Part shown: piece after piece, positions 54,288 to 64,000 of the stretch
Position numbering within the stretch: position 1 is the stretch's first letter
How the letters are laid out: every line of letters begins with the position of its first letter
NCBI GenBank assembly: GCA_003331065.1
Contig: QENB01000001.1
Coordinates: forward strand, 248,001 to 312,000
Reading direction: 5' to 3'
Source: Candidatus Tokpelaia sp. JSC188
Lineage (GTDB): Bacteria > Pseudomonadota > Alphaproteobacteria > Rhizobiales > Rhizobiaceae
Length of the DNA: 64,000 nt
Translations under genes and position numbers: made by a program
The notes under the pieces: model-generated
The model's database searches: none
Seen by the model: only the letters and a program-made list of their open reading frames with translations
What the model was told of the DNA's origin: nothing

Positions 54288-56117
54288 ATGTTCCAATCAT
54301 TTGAATTAAATGTAGTGCGAAATGTACAGCTACGCATTGAAAGATTACGGATAGAAATGGCACGTGTTGGGCTTGACGGATTTTTGGTACCGCATGGAAG
54401 TGAACACCAAGGAACATGCATGCCACCCCTCAATGCTCAAAGACTAATTTGGCTTACAGGTTTTACTGGCTCTTCCGGTATTGCACTTATTTTAAAAGAT
54501 AAAGCCATCATTTTCATTGATGGACGTTATACTCTGCAGGTACGTCAACAGACAGATGCTACAATTTTTTCTTACGAAAACCTTCCCAGTACATCACCTG
54601 CCATATGGCTTGAACACCATGGTGCTGGACTTAAAATTGGGTTTGACGCGTGGCTACATACTATTTCAGAAACACTTTGTCTACGCAATGCACTTGATAC
54701 AGTCGGTGGCCATCTAATTGAAGTAGAGAAAAATCTTGTTGACATAATTTGGGATGGACGGCCAAATGCACCTATTGGCCAAGTAACATTACAGCCTATT
54801 GAATTCACGGGTAGAACTGCACAGGAGAAACTCAGTGAAATGCAAGAGGCAATTACTGCTGCAGGCGCCAGTGCCACCATATTGACTGATCCTTCTTCAG
54901 TTTCTTGGTGCTTCAATATTCGTGGAAGAGATATTGCCAATACCCCATTGCCTCTCTCTTTCGCGATTCTATCTGTGCGCAACAAACCGCAGCTCTTTAT
55001 TGACCAACGCAAACTTGGAGAGAATGAAACAATCTATCTCCAGAAGCTTTGCAATATTCTAGAACCTACGAAACTTGAAGAAAGTGTCCAACATCTTGCT
55101 CAAAGTGGTGAAGTAATTTTATTAGATCCATCATTAACAGCAGAACGACTACGCTCGATAACAGAAAAATCTGGTGGGAAAATCAAGGAAGGTGTTGATC
55201 CGTCATTACTACCTCGTGCTATTAAGACACAAGCAGAGCTTACTGGGATGCGTAAAGCTCATAAACGCGATGGAGTATCACTTGTTCGGTTTTTTGCATG
55301 GCTTGCCCATCAAAAACCGGGTGCACAAGATGAAATTTCTACCGCACAAAAGCTGGAAGAATTTCGTTCACAAATAGCTGAAACAACAAATTCCAAGTTG
55401 GAGGATATTGCTTTTAATACTATTTCTGGCACAGGGCCTAATGGAGCCATCATCCATTACCAGGTTAATACCAAGACAAACCGACCATTAATGAATGGTG
55501 AACTTTATCTTGTTGATTCCGGTGCACAATACCGCGATGGCACCACGGATGTAACTCGAACTATTGCTATCGGTGATGTGGAAGAAGAGAAAAAACGCTG
55601 TTTTACTTTAGTACTTAAAGGAATGATTGCTATTTCTATTGCCTGCTTTCCGAAGGGAACACGTGGTCAAGACATTGATGCTCTAGCACGTATTGCCTTA
55701 TGGAAAAATGGTTTTGACTACATTCATAGCACTGGCCATGGTGTGGGTTCCTTTCTTTCTGTACATGAAGGTCCTCAAATTCTTTCGCGTTTTGGCAAAC
55801 AAGAACTTCTGTCAGGAATGATAGTATCCAATGAGCCTGGCTACTATCGTGACAATTCTTTTGGCATACGGATTGAAAATTTGCTCGTAGTTCAGGAAGC
55901 AAAAACTCCCACTGGTGGGGATCTACCAATGCTTAGTTTTGAAACTCTTACTCTTTGTCCTGTTGACCGAAATCTAATTCTTTCTGAACTTTTAAGCGAA
56001 GAAGAGTGTAACTGGCTGAACGACTATCATGATACAGTTTACCGCACGCTTTCGCCCATGCTGAACGAAACAGATAGAAAGTGGTTAGCACAGGCAAGTG
56101 CTCCTCTTGATCATTAA
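54288..56117 (+). CDS. pepP: Xaa-Pro aminopeptidase (M24B)
   Basis: Dimanganese aminopeptidase releasing N-terminal residues before proline; 609 aa. Two creatinase-like N-terminal domains (FLVPHGSEHQGTCMPP, IWLTGFTGSSGIALI) precede the pita-bread domain. Metal ligands: Asp pair in YLVDSGAQYRDGTTDVTRT, His in STGHGVGSFLSVHEGPQ, Glu in SNEPGYYRDNSFGIRIEN. ATG 54288 lies after AAGGA; the frame extends upstream into prmA without family similarity. Third gene of the sco1-prmA-pepP cluster. Confidence 0.94.
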   Translation: MFQSFELNVVRNVQLRIERLRIEMARVGLDGFLVPHGSEHQGTCMPPLNAQRLIWLTGFTGSSGIALILKDKAIIFIDGRYTLQVRQQTDATIFSYENLPSTSPAIWLEHHGAGLKIGFDAWLHTISETLCLRNALDTVGGHLIEVEKNLVDIIWDGRPNAPIGQVTLQPIEFTGRTAQEKLSEMQEAITAAGASATILTDPSSVSWCFNIRGRDIANTPLPLSFAILSVRNKPQLFIDQRKLGENETIYLQKLCNILEPTKLEESVQHLAQSGEVILLDPSLTAERLRSITEKSGGKIKEGVDPSLLPRAIKTQAELTGMRKAHKRDGVSLVRFFAWLAHQKPGAQDEISTAQKLEEFRSQIAETTNSKLEDIAFNTISGTGPNGAIIHYQVNTKTNRPLMNGELYLVDSGAQYRDGTTDVTRTIAIGDVEEEKKRCFTLVLKGMIAISIACFPKGTRGQDIDALARIALWKNGFDYIHSTGHGVGSFLSVHEGPQILSRFGKQELLSGMIVSNEPGYYRDNSFGIRIENLLVVQEAKTPTGGDLPMLSFETLTLCPVDRNLILSELLSEEECNWLNDYHDTVYRTLSPMLNETDRKWLAQASAPLDH

Positions 56118-56473
56118 GTAGTTTAAAAAACGCTAAATAAAATAATACAGGCAGTAAAGAATGACCCTTTCCTTTAATACATGCAAAGATATGTAAGTAA
56201 AACTACCGCGAATACAATTCCGTATTGCTCTCCGGTAAAAAAACAATCAAAGTCTGATGTTAAGGTATGCATAAACTAAAATCAGAGATGAAATGTCTAT
56301 ATGATTATAAAATCATGCTTTTCTAAATTTCCGGATGCGGACCCATAGGCGACGCGCCCTAATCATTATGCCATAAAATTTGCAAAAATACTCCCAATGT
56401 ATATCAAAATACTCTCCTTATATACTGACACTGCCACTAGATAATAATAGTTTAAAAATGTTTATTTTCTTTT
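56118..56473. other. 356-base intergenic region
   Basis: Between convergent pepP and pncB. AT-rich, no gene or strong hairpin recognised. Confidence 0.4.
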
Positions 56474-57751
56474 CTAATTAAATAGAAAAAAAAATATATA
56501 ACGTTTAATCTCATTGGGTTCACCCGTTGCCTTTTGCAAATTATCCGACAGTTTTACGACTGGACGACCATTGGCATGAGTTACCTTGCACACCAGTGAA
56601 ATAGCTTTCAAACTCGATATTTCTTTAGGTGCACAATCAGAAAAGTCGTTGGTAAGATTAGTTCCCCAACCGAAGCTCATGCGTACACGTCCTTTAAAAT
56701 GGTGGTAGGTTTTTTCAATAGTATCGACATCTAAGGCATCAGAAAAAATCAAAAGTTTTTCACGTGGATTCTTGTGATGCTCCTGCCACCAGCGAATGAT
56801 GCGCTCTCCCCCTTCAATTGGCGGTGCGCTATCCGGCCGAAATCCTGTCCAGTCAGCTACCCAGCCAGGAGCATGTCGCAGGAAAGATTCCGTACCGAAA
56901 GCATCAGGTAAAACAATTAGCAAGTTTTCACCATAATAGCGGTTCCAATCCTGCATTACTTTATAGGGCGCATTGCGTAGCTCCTCATCAGACTCGGCTA
57001 AAGCAGCTACTACCATTGGTAGCTCATGAGCATTGGTACCTAGGGCTTCTAAATCCGTATCCATAGCGAGAAGCACATTGCTTGTACCGCTAAAAGAATC
57101 GCCTATACCTTCTTTTAACATTTCCACGCACCAGCGTTGCCATAAAAAGGAGTGACGACGCCGCGTACCAAAATCACAAATTTTAAGATGAGATAATTTT
57201 TGCAATCGCTCTATTTTGCTCCATATTTTTGCTTTTGCTCGCGCATAAAGCACATCAAGAGCAAAACAACCTAGACTCTTTATGGCATTTCTAGAGCGCA
57301 GTTCATTTACAATAGCAAGAGCATGAATCTCCCACATAGTCGTATAAGGCCATGGACCATGAAAATGCAGTTCGTATTGACCCTTATTGCATGTTAATTC
57401 ATACTCAGGCAACTGGAAGCTCTGAAGCCAATTAAGAAAGTCTGAACGAAAAATATGTTTACGCCCATAAAAAGTATTACCGGCAAGCCAGATCATTTCC
57501 TTTTTTGTAAAATGCAAAGATCGTGCATGATCAAGTTGGGCTTCTAACTCGCTTTTGTCAATCTCATCAGCCAAGCGAACATTTTTTGTCCGATTGATAA
57601 GCGAAAAACTAACATCGATATCAGAATATAACCCCCAGATCATTTGCAACATAAGCAGCTTATAAAAATCCGTGTCTAAGAGCGAGCGTATGATTGGATC
57701 ATACCTCCAAGTATGATTATAGACGCGCCTAGCAATATCTGTGCATGCCAT
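56474..57751 (-). CDS. pncB: Nicotinate phosphoribosyltransferase
   Basis: First step of the Preiss-Handler NAD salvage route; 425 aa. [20 protein letters not shown] with the N-terminal substrate motif, [14 protein letters not shown] with the phosphorylatable His, and [16 protein letters not shown] loop. ATG 57751. It follows the glucan synthase gene on the same strand with a 44-base gap. The C-terminus is Phe-rich ([11 protein letters not shown]) after a long A-run in the DNA, slightly unusual. Confidence 0.95.
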   Translation of the reverse strand: MACTDIARRVYNHTWRYDPIIRSLLDTDFYKLLMLQMIWGLYSDIDVSFSLINRTKNVRLADEIDKSELEAQLDHARSLHFTKKEMIWLAGNTFYGRKHIFRSDFLNWLQSFQLPEYELTCNKGQYELHFHGPWPYTTMWEIHALAIVNELRSRNAIKSLGCFALDVLYARAKAKIWSKIERLQKLSHLKICDFGTRRRHSFLWQRWCVEMLKEGIGDSFSGTSNVLLAMDTDLEALGTNAHELPMVVAALAESDEELRNAPYKVMQDWNRYYGENLLIVLPDAFGTESFLRHAPGWVADWTGFRPDSAPPIEGGERIIRWWQEHHKNPREKLLIFSDALDVDTIEKTYHHFKGRVRMSFGWGTNLTNDFSDCAPKEISSLKAISLVCKVTHANGRPVVKLSDNLQKATGEPNEIKRYIFFFLFN

Positions 57752-57795
57752 AAAAATTCATCCTTTTACAAACCTCTATTTACCGTAAACATTTT

Positions 57796-60700
57796 TTAGC
57801 TTTTTGCCGTTTTTGATGGAAGAATAACAATAATTTCATGCTTTCCTTGATCTTCAAGTGGAATCCCTTTTCTCTTATCTATTTTTTTGCCATTCAGATA
57901 AATGCTTTTTTGCTTGAACCTGTGTTCTACACTGATGTTATAAATTGCTTTTTTAAACTGCCAACGAGCAGTATAAGCTGTCCATGCTTTTGGTAAAGCA
58001 GGCTCAATGAAAAGAGTGCATCCCATACGTTTAAACCCAAGGATTGTTTCTGTTGCAATGCGATAATACCAGCCTGCGGAGCCAGTATACCAAGTCCATC
58101 CACCTTGCCCGCGATGCGGCTCGGTAGAATAGATATCAGCGGCAATGACATAAGGTTCCACTCGATAGGTATCCGGGGCAGCAGCGTGATTAATAGGATT
58201 GATCATAGAAAAAATTTCATAGGCCTTCTCTGTCTCTCCCAATTGTGCAAGAGCCATTACACTCCATAATGCACCATGTGTATATTGGCCTCCATTTTCA
58301 CGAATACCAGGTGGGTACCCCTTGATATAACCTGGTTCTTTCTTGGTTTTATCAAAAGGTGGCCAGAATAAGCGAATCAACCCAGCTTCTTTATCTAGAA
58401 GATATTTAAGCATGGATTGCATTGCCTGTTTTTGCTGTTTTGGTGAAGAAAGGCCTGAAATCACGCTCCACGACTGGGCAATAGCATCAATCCGGCATTC
58501 ATCATTTTCTGCAGAACCGAGAAGAGTTCCATCATCAAAAGTACCGCGGCGATACCAAGCGCCATCCCAACCATTTTTTGTCAGTGCATAGATAAGGCGT
58601 TCCAGATGCTGTGTCCATCGCTTGACATGCAGTGTATCATTGCGCCTTTGGGCAATCGGTATAAATTTTTTAAGGACAAAACCTAAAAACCAGCCAAGCC
58701 AGATACTTTCTCCCTTAGCATTGATACCGATAAGATTCATGCTATCGTTCCAATCACCACCGAGAATAAGCGGCAAACCATTGCGGCCTGTGCGTTTTAT
58801 GGCAAGATCTAGTGCTAAGGCACAATGTTTGTAAAGAGAAGCTGTTTTTTTCGAAATGGTCGGCTGAAAGTAGCTGTTATGTTGCCCTTTCTCTAAAATA
58901 TTACCTTCAATAAAAGCGACAGATTCATCCAGCACATCATAATCGCCTGTCGTAGTTGTGTATTGCATAGCTGCGTAACCAAGCCAGACTACATCATCTG
59001 ATATAAGAGTTCTGACACCTGCGCCTGAGTTTGGCAACCACCAGTGTTGTACATCACCTTCAGGAAATTGACGTGCACAGGCATTGAGCAATTGTTTACG
59101 TGCTAGTTCAGGTTTAAGCAGTAAGAGTGAAAGCGTATCTTGCAGCTGATCTCGAAATCCATAAGCCCCGCTTGCCTGATAAAATGCTGCTCGTGCTACG
59201 ATACGGCAGGTATAGATTTGATAAGGTAGCCAGTGGTTGATCATAAGATCAAGAGAAGAATCAGGAGTCTGTATCTGAAAACCGCTGGTAAAGTCATTCC
59301 AGAATTCTTGCCAGGTTTTTAAAATCATATTAAAATTACTGCTGCAGGCCTGATTAAGCAATTGTTCAGCTTCCTGCAATGAATCCGCGTTTCCGATATA
59401 GAAGATAATCTCCTGTGTTTCACCTGCTTGCATTTCGATATCATAAGCAAGAGCAGAACAAGGATCCAATCCCGCTTCCACCTTGTTTGATAACGCGTTA
59501 CCATTATAGATTGCCATTGGATTCTCGACTGTGCCAGATATTCCGATGAACTCAGCACGATCTGCGGTAATACTGGAAGGCTGCATGGATGCAGACACAA
59601 AGCTGGTAACGTTTGTCTTATCGTTATGATACGGGTTTCTGACCAGAAGTGCGCCACGTTTCCTGTCATAAGAAGGAATAATGAAAGGCGCATTTTTAGC
59701 CCTGATGCTACCAAGTACCCATTCAACGTAATTATAAAGGCGAAACTTTCGGTTTCTAGTATCCTTATTTTGCAATACTAGGCGAGATAGACGCAATGAC
59801 TTTATCGGATCGATCGTGTGTGTAAGATTCAGAACTATATGCTCATGCGTTGAATGGAATGATGAAAAACCCCTACCGTGTCGTGCTTCGTAAAGAACGG
59901 CATTATTGCGTTCGACAGCTGCAACTGGTGAAAAGCGCTTTTTGCTTTCAAGGTCAACAATGTAAATTGCTTCACCCGGGCGGTTGGATACTGGATCATT
60001 AGCCCAAGGTGTCAGTTGATAATCGCGACTGTTATCAACCCACGTGAAAGCGGCTCCTTCTGCTGATACGTGCATGCCGAACTGAGCATTGCTAATAACA
60101 TTAATCCAAGGATGCGGCGTGCAAGTTATCCCCTGCAAACGGATGACATAAGTTCCATCTTTAGCAAAACCGCCATAACCATTCCAGTAGAGAAGATCGT
60201 TACCTTGTGTAGGCTTGGAGCTTTTACCGCCTGCAGTTAGATCGATATGTGTTCGCTGCTTTTGAATAAGCCTAGGTTGATTGACATCTCCATCAGAAGA
60301 ATTTTGGTTGTTTTTATAGATAACCCGGTTCTTCTGTATTTCTTGATCAGCTATCATAGTCTCCATATATTTTAATTGTTCGGAAAGCGAACCATTGCCA
60401 GCATGTAGAATAATACGGGCAGAAGCCAATAACGTTTTATAGCTTTCTTCGCTTATCATATCGGTACGGATCGTGAAGATATGCGGTTTGCCCCGCGTAT
60501 CATTCGAACGCTTACGATATCCTTCACACAGCCATTCAATAGTTCGTTGGGTAGCTTGAGCATAGGAAGATTTTTGTTCATTGAGGATAACAATATCAAT
60601 AATAAGGTTATGGGTTTTCCAGTATTCAAAAGCGCGCAACAGACCGTGTAGTACCTTCATATCATTTTCATTATCAAAACGCAGAACAAATATCGGATAA

Positions 60701-63700
60701 TCACCTGAAATAGACATTGGCCATAAATCCGATTGCTTACCAAGATTTCGCGCAATCATATCAGGCGACAACCAGATCCGTTCAGAATAAATCAAATGAC
60801 CTGCATATTTCTGGTAATCGATCACTTCTTGCGGTCGTAAACCAATCTGATAATTGATAACTTGCGAATTGGTCCATGATTGAGAAAATTCGCAGCTAAA
60901 GGCATTAGATTGACGATAATAGGCCATATCATTTTTCAATATTTCAAGAGAAGAGGCTGCTATGGTCCAAAAAACAAGAGTGACCTTTTCGTGAGCAGGA
61001 ATACACACTTGACAACAAATTGCAGCAATAGCATCAAGTACACAACCTTCATTTCCAGAGAATGTTGCATCATAATCAAAGGCAGCTGGACGTTTTATGG
61101 AACGTCCACGTCCGATAAAATGGCGTCGGTCGGTTTCAGCTGCTATTGTACGAATATTGCTTGCAGGATCAGTGACAAAATGGACAACATGAACATCCGC
61201 TTCTTCAGGGGCACGTTTGCGCCGCTTAGCGAAGACCGATGCTCCATCATCGGCAATTGTGGTCTCATTAAACATTCGTGAAAAGGTTGGATGAGTACAA
61301 TCAATATCCTCTGTCGTTAATGCCAATTCAGCATAGGATGTAATCTCGATAAGACGGTCTTTATCTGTTGTGTTGATAACTTCGATTTGTCGACCTTCTC
61401 CTGCCCCATAGCTAGTTACAATACACTCGGTTATAGATTTTATCCCTGCTACGGTTTTGTGAAACTCGGCTTTTTCAGCAGTAAAGATTGTTGTTGTTTC
61501 CTCTTCAACAATACATGTTGGTTCAGCAGTAGCAGACCACCTGCGACCTGTCCTCACATCATGTAGAAAAAGGAACGTTCCTTGGCTATCTTCAGCAGCA
61601 TCGGGCTTAAAACGAGTGATACACAAATTGTTCCAGCGACTGTACCCCGAGCCATTTGCTGTTAACATGACGTTATAGCCTCTATTTGACATAAGCAGAG
61701 TTGTGCGCGGTTTCAGCAACGGTTTTTTGATAACGCACAATGGCGCTTCTTCAAAATCCTTCGTATTAGAACGCATTGGATTTGCTGTTTTAGCATGCAC
61801 GACTGGGATTTCACGTGGAGCTTTCTCCTGGAGCAAAATCTCTATTGCTTGAATAATTGGGTCGCTGTGAAAACGTTGCCTCATACGACCATGAAAAACT
61901 ACATTATTAATAGCAAGTATCGACATGCCATGATGATGAGCATAATAGTTGCGAATGACAACGTGGCTATTGCCCTTTGGTACGCGAGAAGGGGTAAAAT
62001 CCACTGCGTCATAATAGCCATATTGACCCAGTGCTCCGAGTTTTTGTAGGCGCTTAAGATTGGTAATGGCCTTGGTCGGTATGTATTGTGCTGCAAGCAT
62101 GCTAGCATAGGGAGCTATTACCGCATTTCGTGATAAACCACGTTGCAGCCCTAAACTTGGGACCCCGAAATTGGTATACTGATAATACATCAATGAGTCT
62201 CGGGCATTAAAAGCGGCTTCTGATATACCCCAAGGCAGTTCACGAGTTTTTGCATAGGCAAGTTGTCGACGAATAATAAGTCGATTACTCTGATCGAGAA
62301 GGGAGCCACGCGGTTCGCGCATGATTAGCGGTGGCATGAGATATTCAAACATGGATCCTGACCATGACAAAAGAGCACCCTTCCAACCTACAGAGACAAG
62401 AGGGCGTCCAAGCTGAAACCAGTGTTCAATCTTGATATCTCCTTTGGCGATAGCAAAAAAGCTTGAGAGGCGAGCTTCTGATGCTAGGAGATCGTAGCAA
62501 CTTTCATCCAATTGATTATCTTCAATACGGAAGCCAATAGACATGAGTCGCCGTTCCTTGCGTTCCAGGAAATCGAATTTCATATCAAAGGCATACTTTC
62601 TGGCCTGTTTACTGAGTTTAAGAAGGCGGGTTCTTATAGCCCGGCTGTTATATTTATCATTGACATCTTGGCTATGGGCACGACAGGTTGCAACGAGTTT
62701 GTAAATCCACTCCATGCTGATGCTGCTTCCATCAGTTTTAAGCTCCTTGTCAAGTTTTCTGACAAGCGCTTTGATATTAGCAGCCATAGCTAACAAAATG
62801 CCGATATTTGAAGCCACTATTTTCGGTCGCTTGATCATAAGATCAGAAATCTCTCGAAATTCCAAAAGCAGCTTTGTGATTTGCTTATGCAACGGATGGC
62901 GATCATTTGCATAAGCAGGAATGTTATTTAGGATCTCTGTAAAAATACTATTGACATCAAGAAGTCCTGAAGGATCGCCTTGTAGGGAAATAAAAGGGGC
63001 CTCGGCCCATTCATTCAAAGCAGCAGAAAGGGTAACTAAATGACCTGCTAAATTGCCGGAATCAACAGTTGAAATATAAAGTGGCGGTAAAGGGCAAAGT
63101 GTATCAGTTTCATACCAATTATAGAGGTGCCCATGGTATTTTTTCATAGTTCCGACCGTATTCAGTGTATTTTCGATCCGATCCAGTGTTTCATTGAAGC
63201 TGATCCAGCCAAAATCCCGTGCGGCAATAATAGAAAGAAGATAAACGCCGATATTGGTCGGCGAGGTACGTTGGACAAGAAGCGGCCTGGGATCTTCTTG
63301 AAAGTTATCAGGAGGCAGATGATGGCTTTCTTCTGTAACAAATGTTTCGTAAAAATACCAAGTACGTCGTGCTATCTGGCGCAAAGTGCTAACATCACTT
63401 CGACATACTGCTAGAGCATTTCGTTTTTGTGTTGAACGGCTGACAAGGTATGCAATAAAAGGTGAAAAAAGCCACAAGAAAGTAAAAGGAATAGCAATTG
63501 GTATGCTAGTATTGTTCTGGAAAGCAGGGAGAGCAAATGAAAAAATACCGATGACAGACGCAGGCCACATTATCACAATATAATGGATTAGTGTATTTGG
63601 GGTTGATCTGGTTGCTGCTGATGTGCGCCATTCAAGTAAATGACGGTGAGAGATGCCCATGCGGTATAAAGAGCGGATTATAGCATCCATCATATAGTAA

Positions 63701-64000
63701 GCTGTATGAGCTAAAAATGTTGTTTTGAGTAGAATATTGGTCGCAACGGTCGCAATATCTATCAAGATTGATTGGCAATGAGCGCGTATCAGACAGTTAT
63801 GATTTATCGAGACGATATTGCGTACAATACCGAGTATGGAAGAAATATGCATGCTAGCTACTAGAAAAAGTTGCCAGAAGATTGCAATCTCAAACGGCAT
63901 GAGACACCAGCTGGTAATAGAGGCGATAATCCAGGCAAATGGTGTCAGACTTCGACGCAAATTGTCTTGCAATTTCCAGCGAGTAATCAGGTTAATCTGT
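57796..64000 (-). CDS. ndvB: Cyclic beta-1,2-glucan synthase (5' end cut by window edge)
   Basis: C-terminal 2067 residues of the giant inner-membrane enzyme that initiates, extends and cyclises periplasmic beta-1,2-glucans (about 2860 aa in Brucella and Rhizobium). The open frame runs to the right edge (QINLITRWK upstream of the first internal TTG at 63972). Visible parts: the end of the GT84 region (NLRRSLTPFAWIIAS), membrane helices (FEIAIFWQLFLVASM, PFTFLWLFSPFIAYLV), the glucoamylase-like stretch (WYETDTLCPLPPLYISTVDSGNLAGH), two GH94-type beta-sandwich repeats, and the phosphorylase domain with SGAYGFRDQLQDTL and catalytic-Asp loop LGGDWNDSMNLIG. Important for host interaction and osmoadaptation in relatives. 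Confidence 0.95.
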   Translation of the reverse strand, partial: QINLITRWKLQDNLRRSLTPFAWIIASITSWCLMPFEIAIFWQLFLVASMHISSILGIVRNIVSINHNCLIRAHCQSILIDIATVATNILLKTTFLAHTAYYMMDAIIRSLYRMGISHRHLLEWRTSAATRSTPNTLIHYIVIMWPASVIGIFSFALPAFQNNTSIPIAIPFTFLWLFSPFIAYLVSRSTQKRNALAVCRSDVSTLRQIARRTWYFYETFVTEESHHLPPDNFQEDPRPLLVQRTSPTNIGVYLLSIIAARDFGWISFNETLDRIENTLNTVGTMKKYHGHLYNWYETDTLCPLPPLYISTVDSGNLAGHLVTLSAALNEWAEAPFISLQGDPSGLLDVNSIFTEILNNIPAYANDRHPLHKQITKLLLEFREISDLMIKRPKIVASNIGILLAMAANIKALVRKLDKELKTDGSSISMEWIYKLVATCRAHSQDVNDKYNSRAIRTRLLKLSKQARKYAFDMKFDFLERKERRLMSIGFRIEDNQLDESCYDLLASEARLSSFFAIAKGDIKIEHWFQLGRPLVSVGWKGALLSWSGSMFEYLMPPLIMREPRGSLLDQSNRLIIRRQLAYAKTRELPWGISEAAFNARDSLMYYQYTNFGVPSLGLQRGLSRNAVIAPYASMLAAQYIPTKAITNLKRLQKLGALGQYGYYDAVDFTPSRVPKGNSHVVIRNYYAHHHGMSILAINNVVFHGRMRQRFHSDPIIQAIEILLQEKAPREIPVVHAKTANPMRSNTKDFEEAPLCVIKKPLLKPRTTLLMSNRGYNVMLTANGSGYSRWNNLCITRFKPDAAEDSQGTFLFLHDVRTGRRWSATAEPTCIVEEETTTIFTAEKAEFHKTVAGIKSITECIVTSYGAGEGRQIEVINTTDKDRLIEITSYAELALTTEDIDCTHPTFSRMFNETTIADDGASVFAKRRKRAPEEADVHVVHFVTDPASNIRTIAAETDRRHFIGRGRSIKRPAAFDYDATFSGNEGCVLDAIAAICCQVCIPAHEKVTLVFWTIAASSLEILKNDMAYYRQSNAFSCEFSQSWTNSQVINYQIGLRPQEVIDYQKYAGHLIYSERIWLSPDMIARNLGKQSDLWPMSISGDYPIFVLRFDNENDMKVLHGLLRAFEYWKTHNLIIDIVILNEQKSSYAQATQRTIEWLCEGYRKRSNDTRGKPHIFTIRTDMISEESYKTLLASARIILHAGNGSLSEQLKYMETMIADQEIQKNRVIYKNNQNSSDGDVNQPRLIQKQRTHIDLTAGGKSSKPTQGNDLLYWNGYGGFAKDGTYVIRLQGITCTPHPWINVISNAQFGMHVSAEGAAFTWVDNSRDYQLTPWANDPVSNRPGEAIYIVDLESKKRFSPVAAVERNNAVLYEARHGRGFSSFHSTHEHIVLNLTHTIDPIKSLRLSRLVLQNKDTRNRKFRLYNYVEWVLGSIRAKNAPFIIPSYDRKRGALLVRNPYHNDKTNVTSFVSASMQPSSITADRAEFIGISGTVENPMAIYNGNALSNKVEAGLDPCSALAYDIEMQAGETQEIIFYIGNADSLQEAEQLLNQACSSNFNMILKTWQEFWNDFTSGFQIQTPDSSLDLMINHWLPYQIYTCRIVARAAFYQASGAYGFRDQLQDTLSLLLLKPELARKQLLNACARQFPEGDVQHWWLPNSGAGVRTLISDDVVWLGYAAMQYTTTTGDYDVLDESVAFIEGNILEKGQHNSYFQPTISKKTASLYKHCALALDLAIKRTGRNGLPLILGGDWNDSMNLIGINAKGESIWLGWFLGFVLKKFIPIAQRRNDTLHVKRWTQHLERLIYALTKNGWDGAWYRRGTFDDGTLLGSAENDECRIDAIAQSWSVISGLSSPKQQKQAMQSMLKYLLDKEAGLIRLFWPPFDKTKKEPGYIKGYPPGIRENGGQYTHGALWSVMALAQLGETEKAYEIFSMINPINHAAAPDTYRVEPYVIAADIYSTEPHRGQGGWTWYTGSAGWYYRIATETILGFKRMGCTLFIEPALPKAWTAYTARWQFKKAIYNISVEHRFKQKSIYLNGKKIDKRKGIPLEDQGKHEIIVILPSKTAKS

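Overview
The window reads as a chromosomal segment of an AT-rich, probably host-associated alphaproteobacterium of the Hyphomicrobiales (Rhizobiales), in the neighbourhood of Bartonellaceae/Brucellaceae. The evidence is a circularly permuted two-piece tmRNA with the tag ANDNYAEARLAA, a tRNA-His with A73 and no G-1, an F1 operon atpHAGDC separate from F0 with a long AtpD N-terminal extension, the zwf-pgl-edd order, a SAF-domain DXR-like oxidoreductase, a three-gene transhydrogenase (pntAA/pntAB/pntB), and a cyclic beta-1,2-glucan synthase. Species cannot be fixed from sequence alone.

Layout: 1-7316 holds the 3'-truncated ftsK (minus), divergent ubiH (plus) and the class Ib ribonucleotide reductase operon nrdHIEF (minus). 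8040-16588 holds the F1-ATPase operon, priA and a small transaldolase. After a 1.4 kb gene-poor stretch come asd, the methionine importer metQNI, a TPR lipoprotein and rpsU (17969-23176). 23852-29456 carries the DXR-like oxidoreductase, the transhydrogenase genes and folD. 29912-34001 is the Entner-Doudoroff/oxidative pentose phosphate operon zwf-pgl-edd. tRNA-His, pyrD and a PdhS/DivJ-type histidine kinase with a broken ATPase domain follow. After a second 1.4 kb gene-poor stretch, ilvIH (with a BCAA leader-peptide attenuator), miaA, divergent serB, hflKC and thyA-folA fill 40361-48369. The tmRNA gene sits next to sspB (48545-49473), linking tagging with delivery of tagged proteins to ClpXP. 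A kinase-fold protein, a ruined uvrD copy, a Sco1 homologue, prmA, an Xaa-Pro aminopeptidase, pncB and the 3' two thirds of a cyclic glucan synthase gene complete the window.

Genome decay is visible: uvrD is a multi-stop, multi-frameshift relic, the histidine kinase has two frameshifts and a lost ATP-lid glycine motif, the N-terminal extension of PntAB is split off in another frame, and several long intergenic stretches hold nothing recognisable. This suits a lineage undergoing reductive evolution. The best candidates for a second look are the leaderless-type ilv attenuator, the broken cell-cycle kinase, the uvrD relic, the DXR-like enzyme and the kinase-fold protein with an unusual C-terminal domain.
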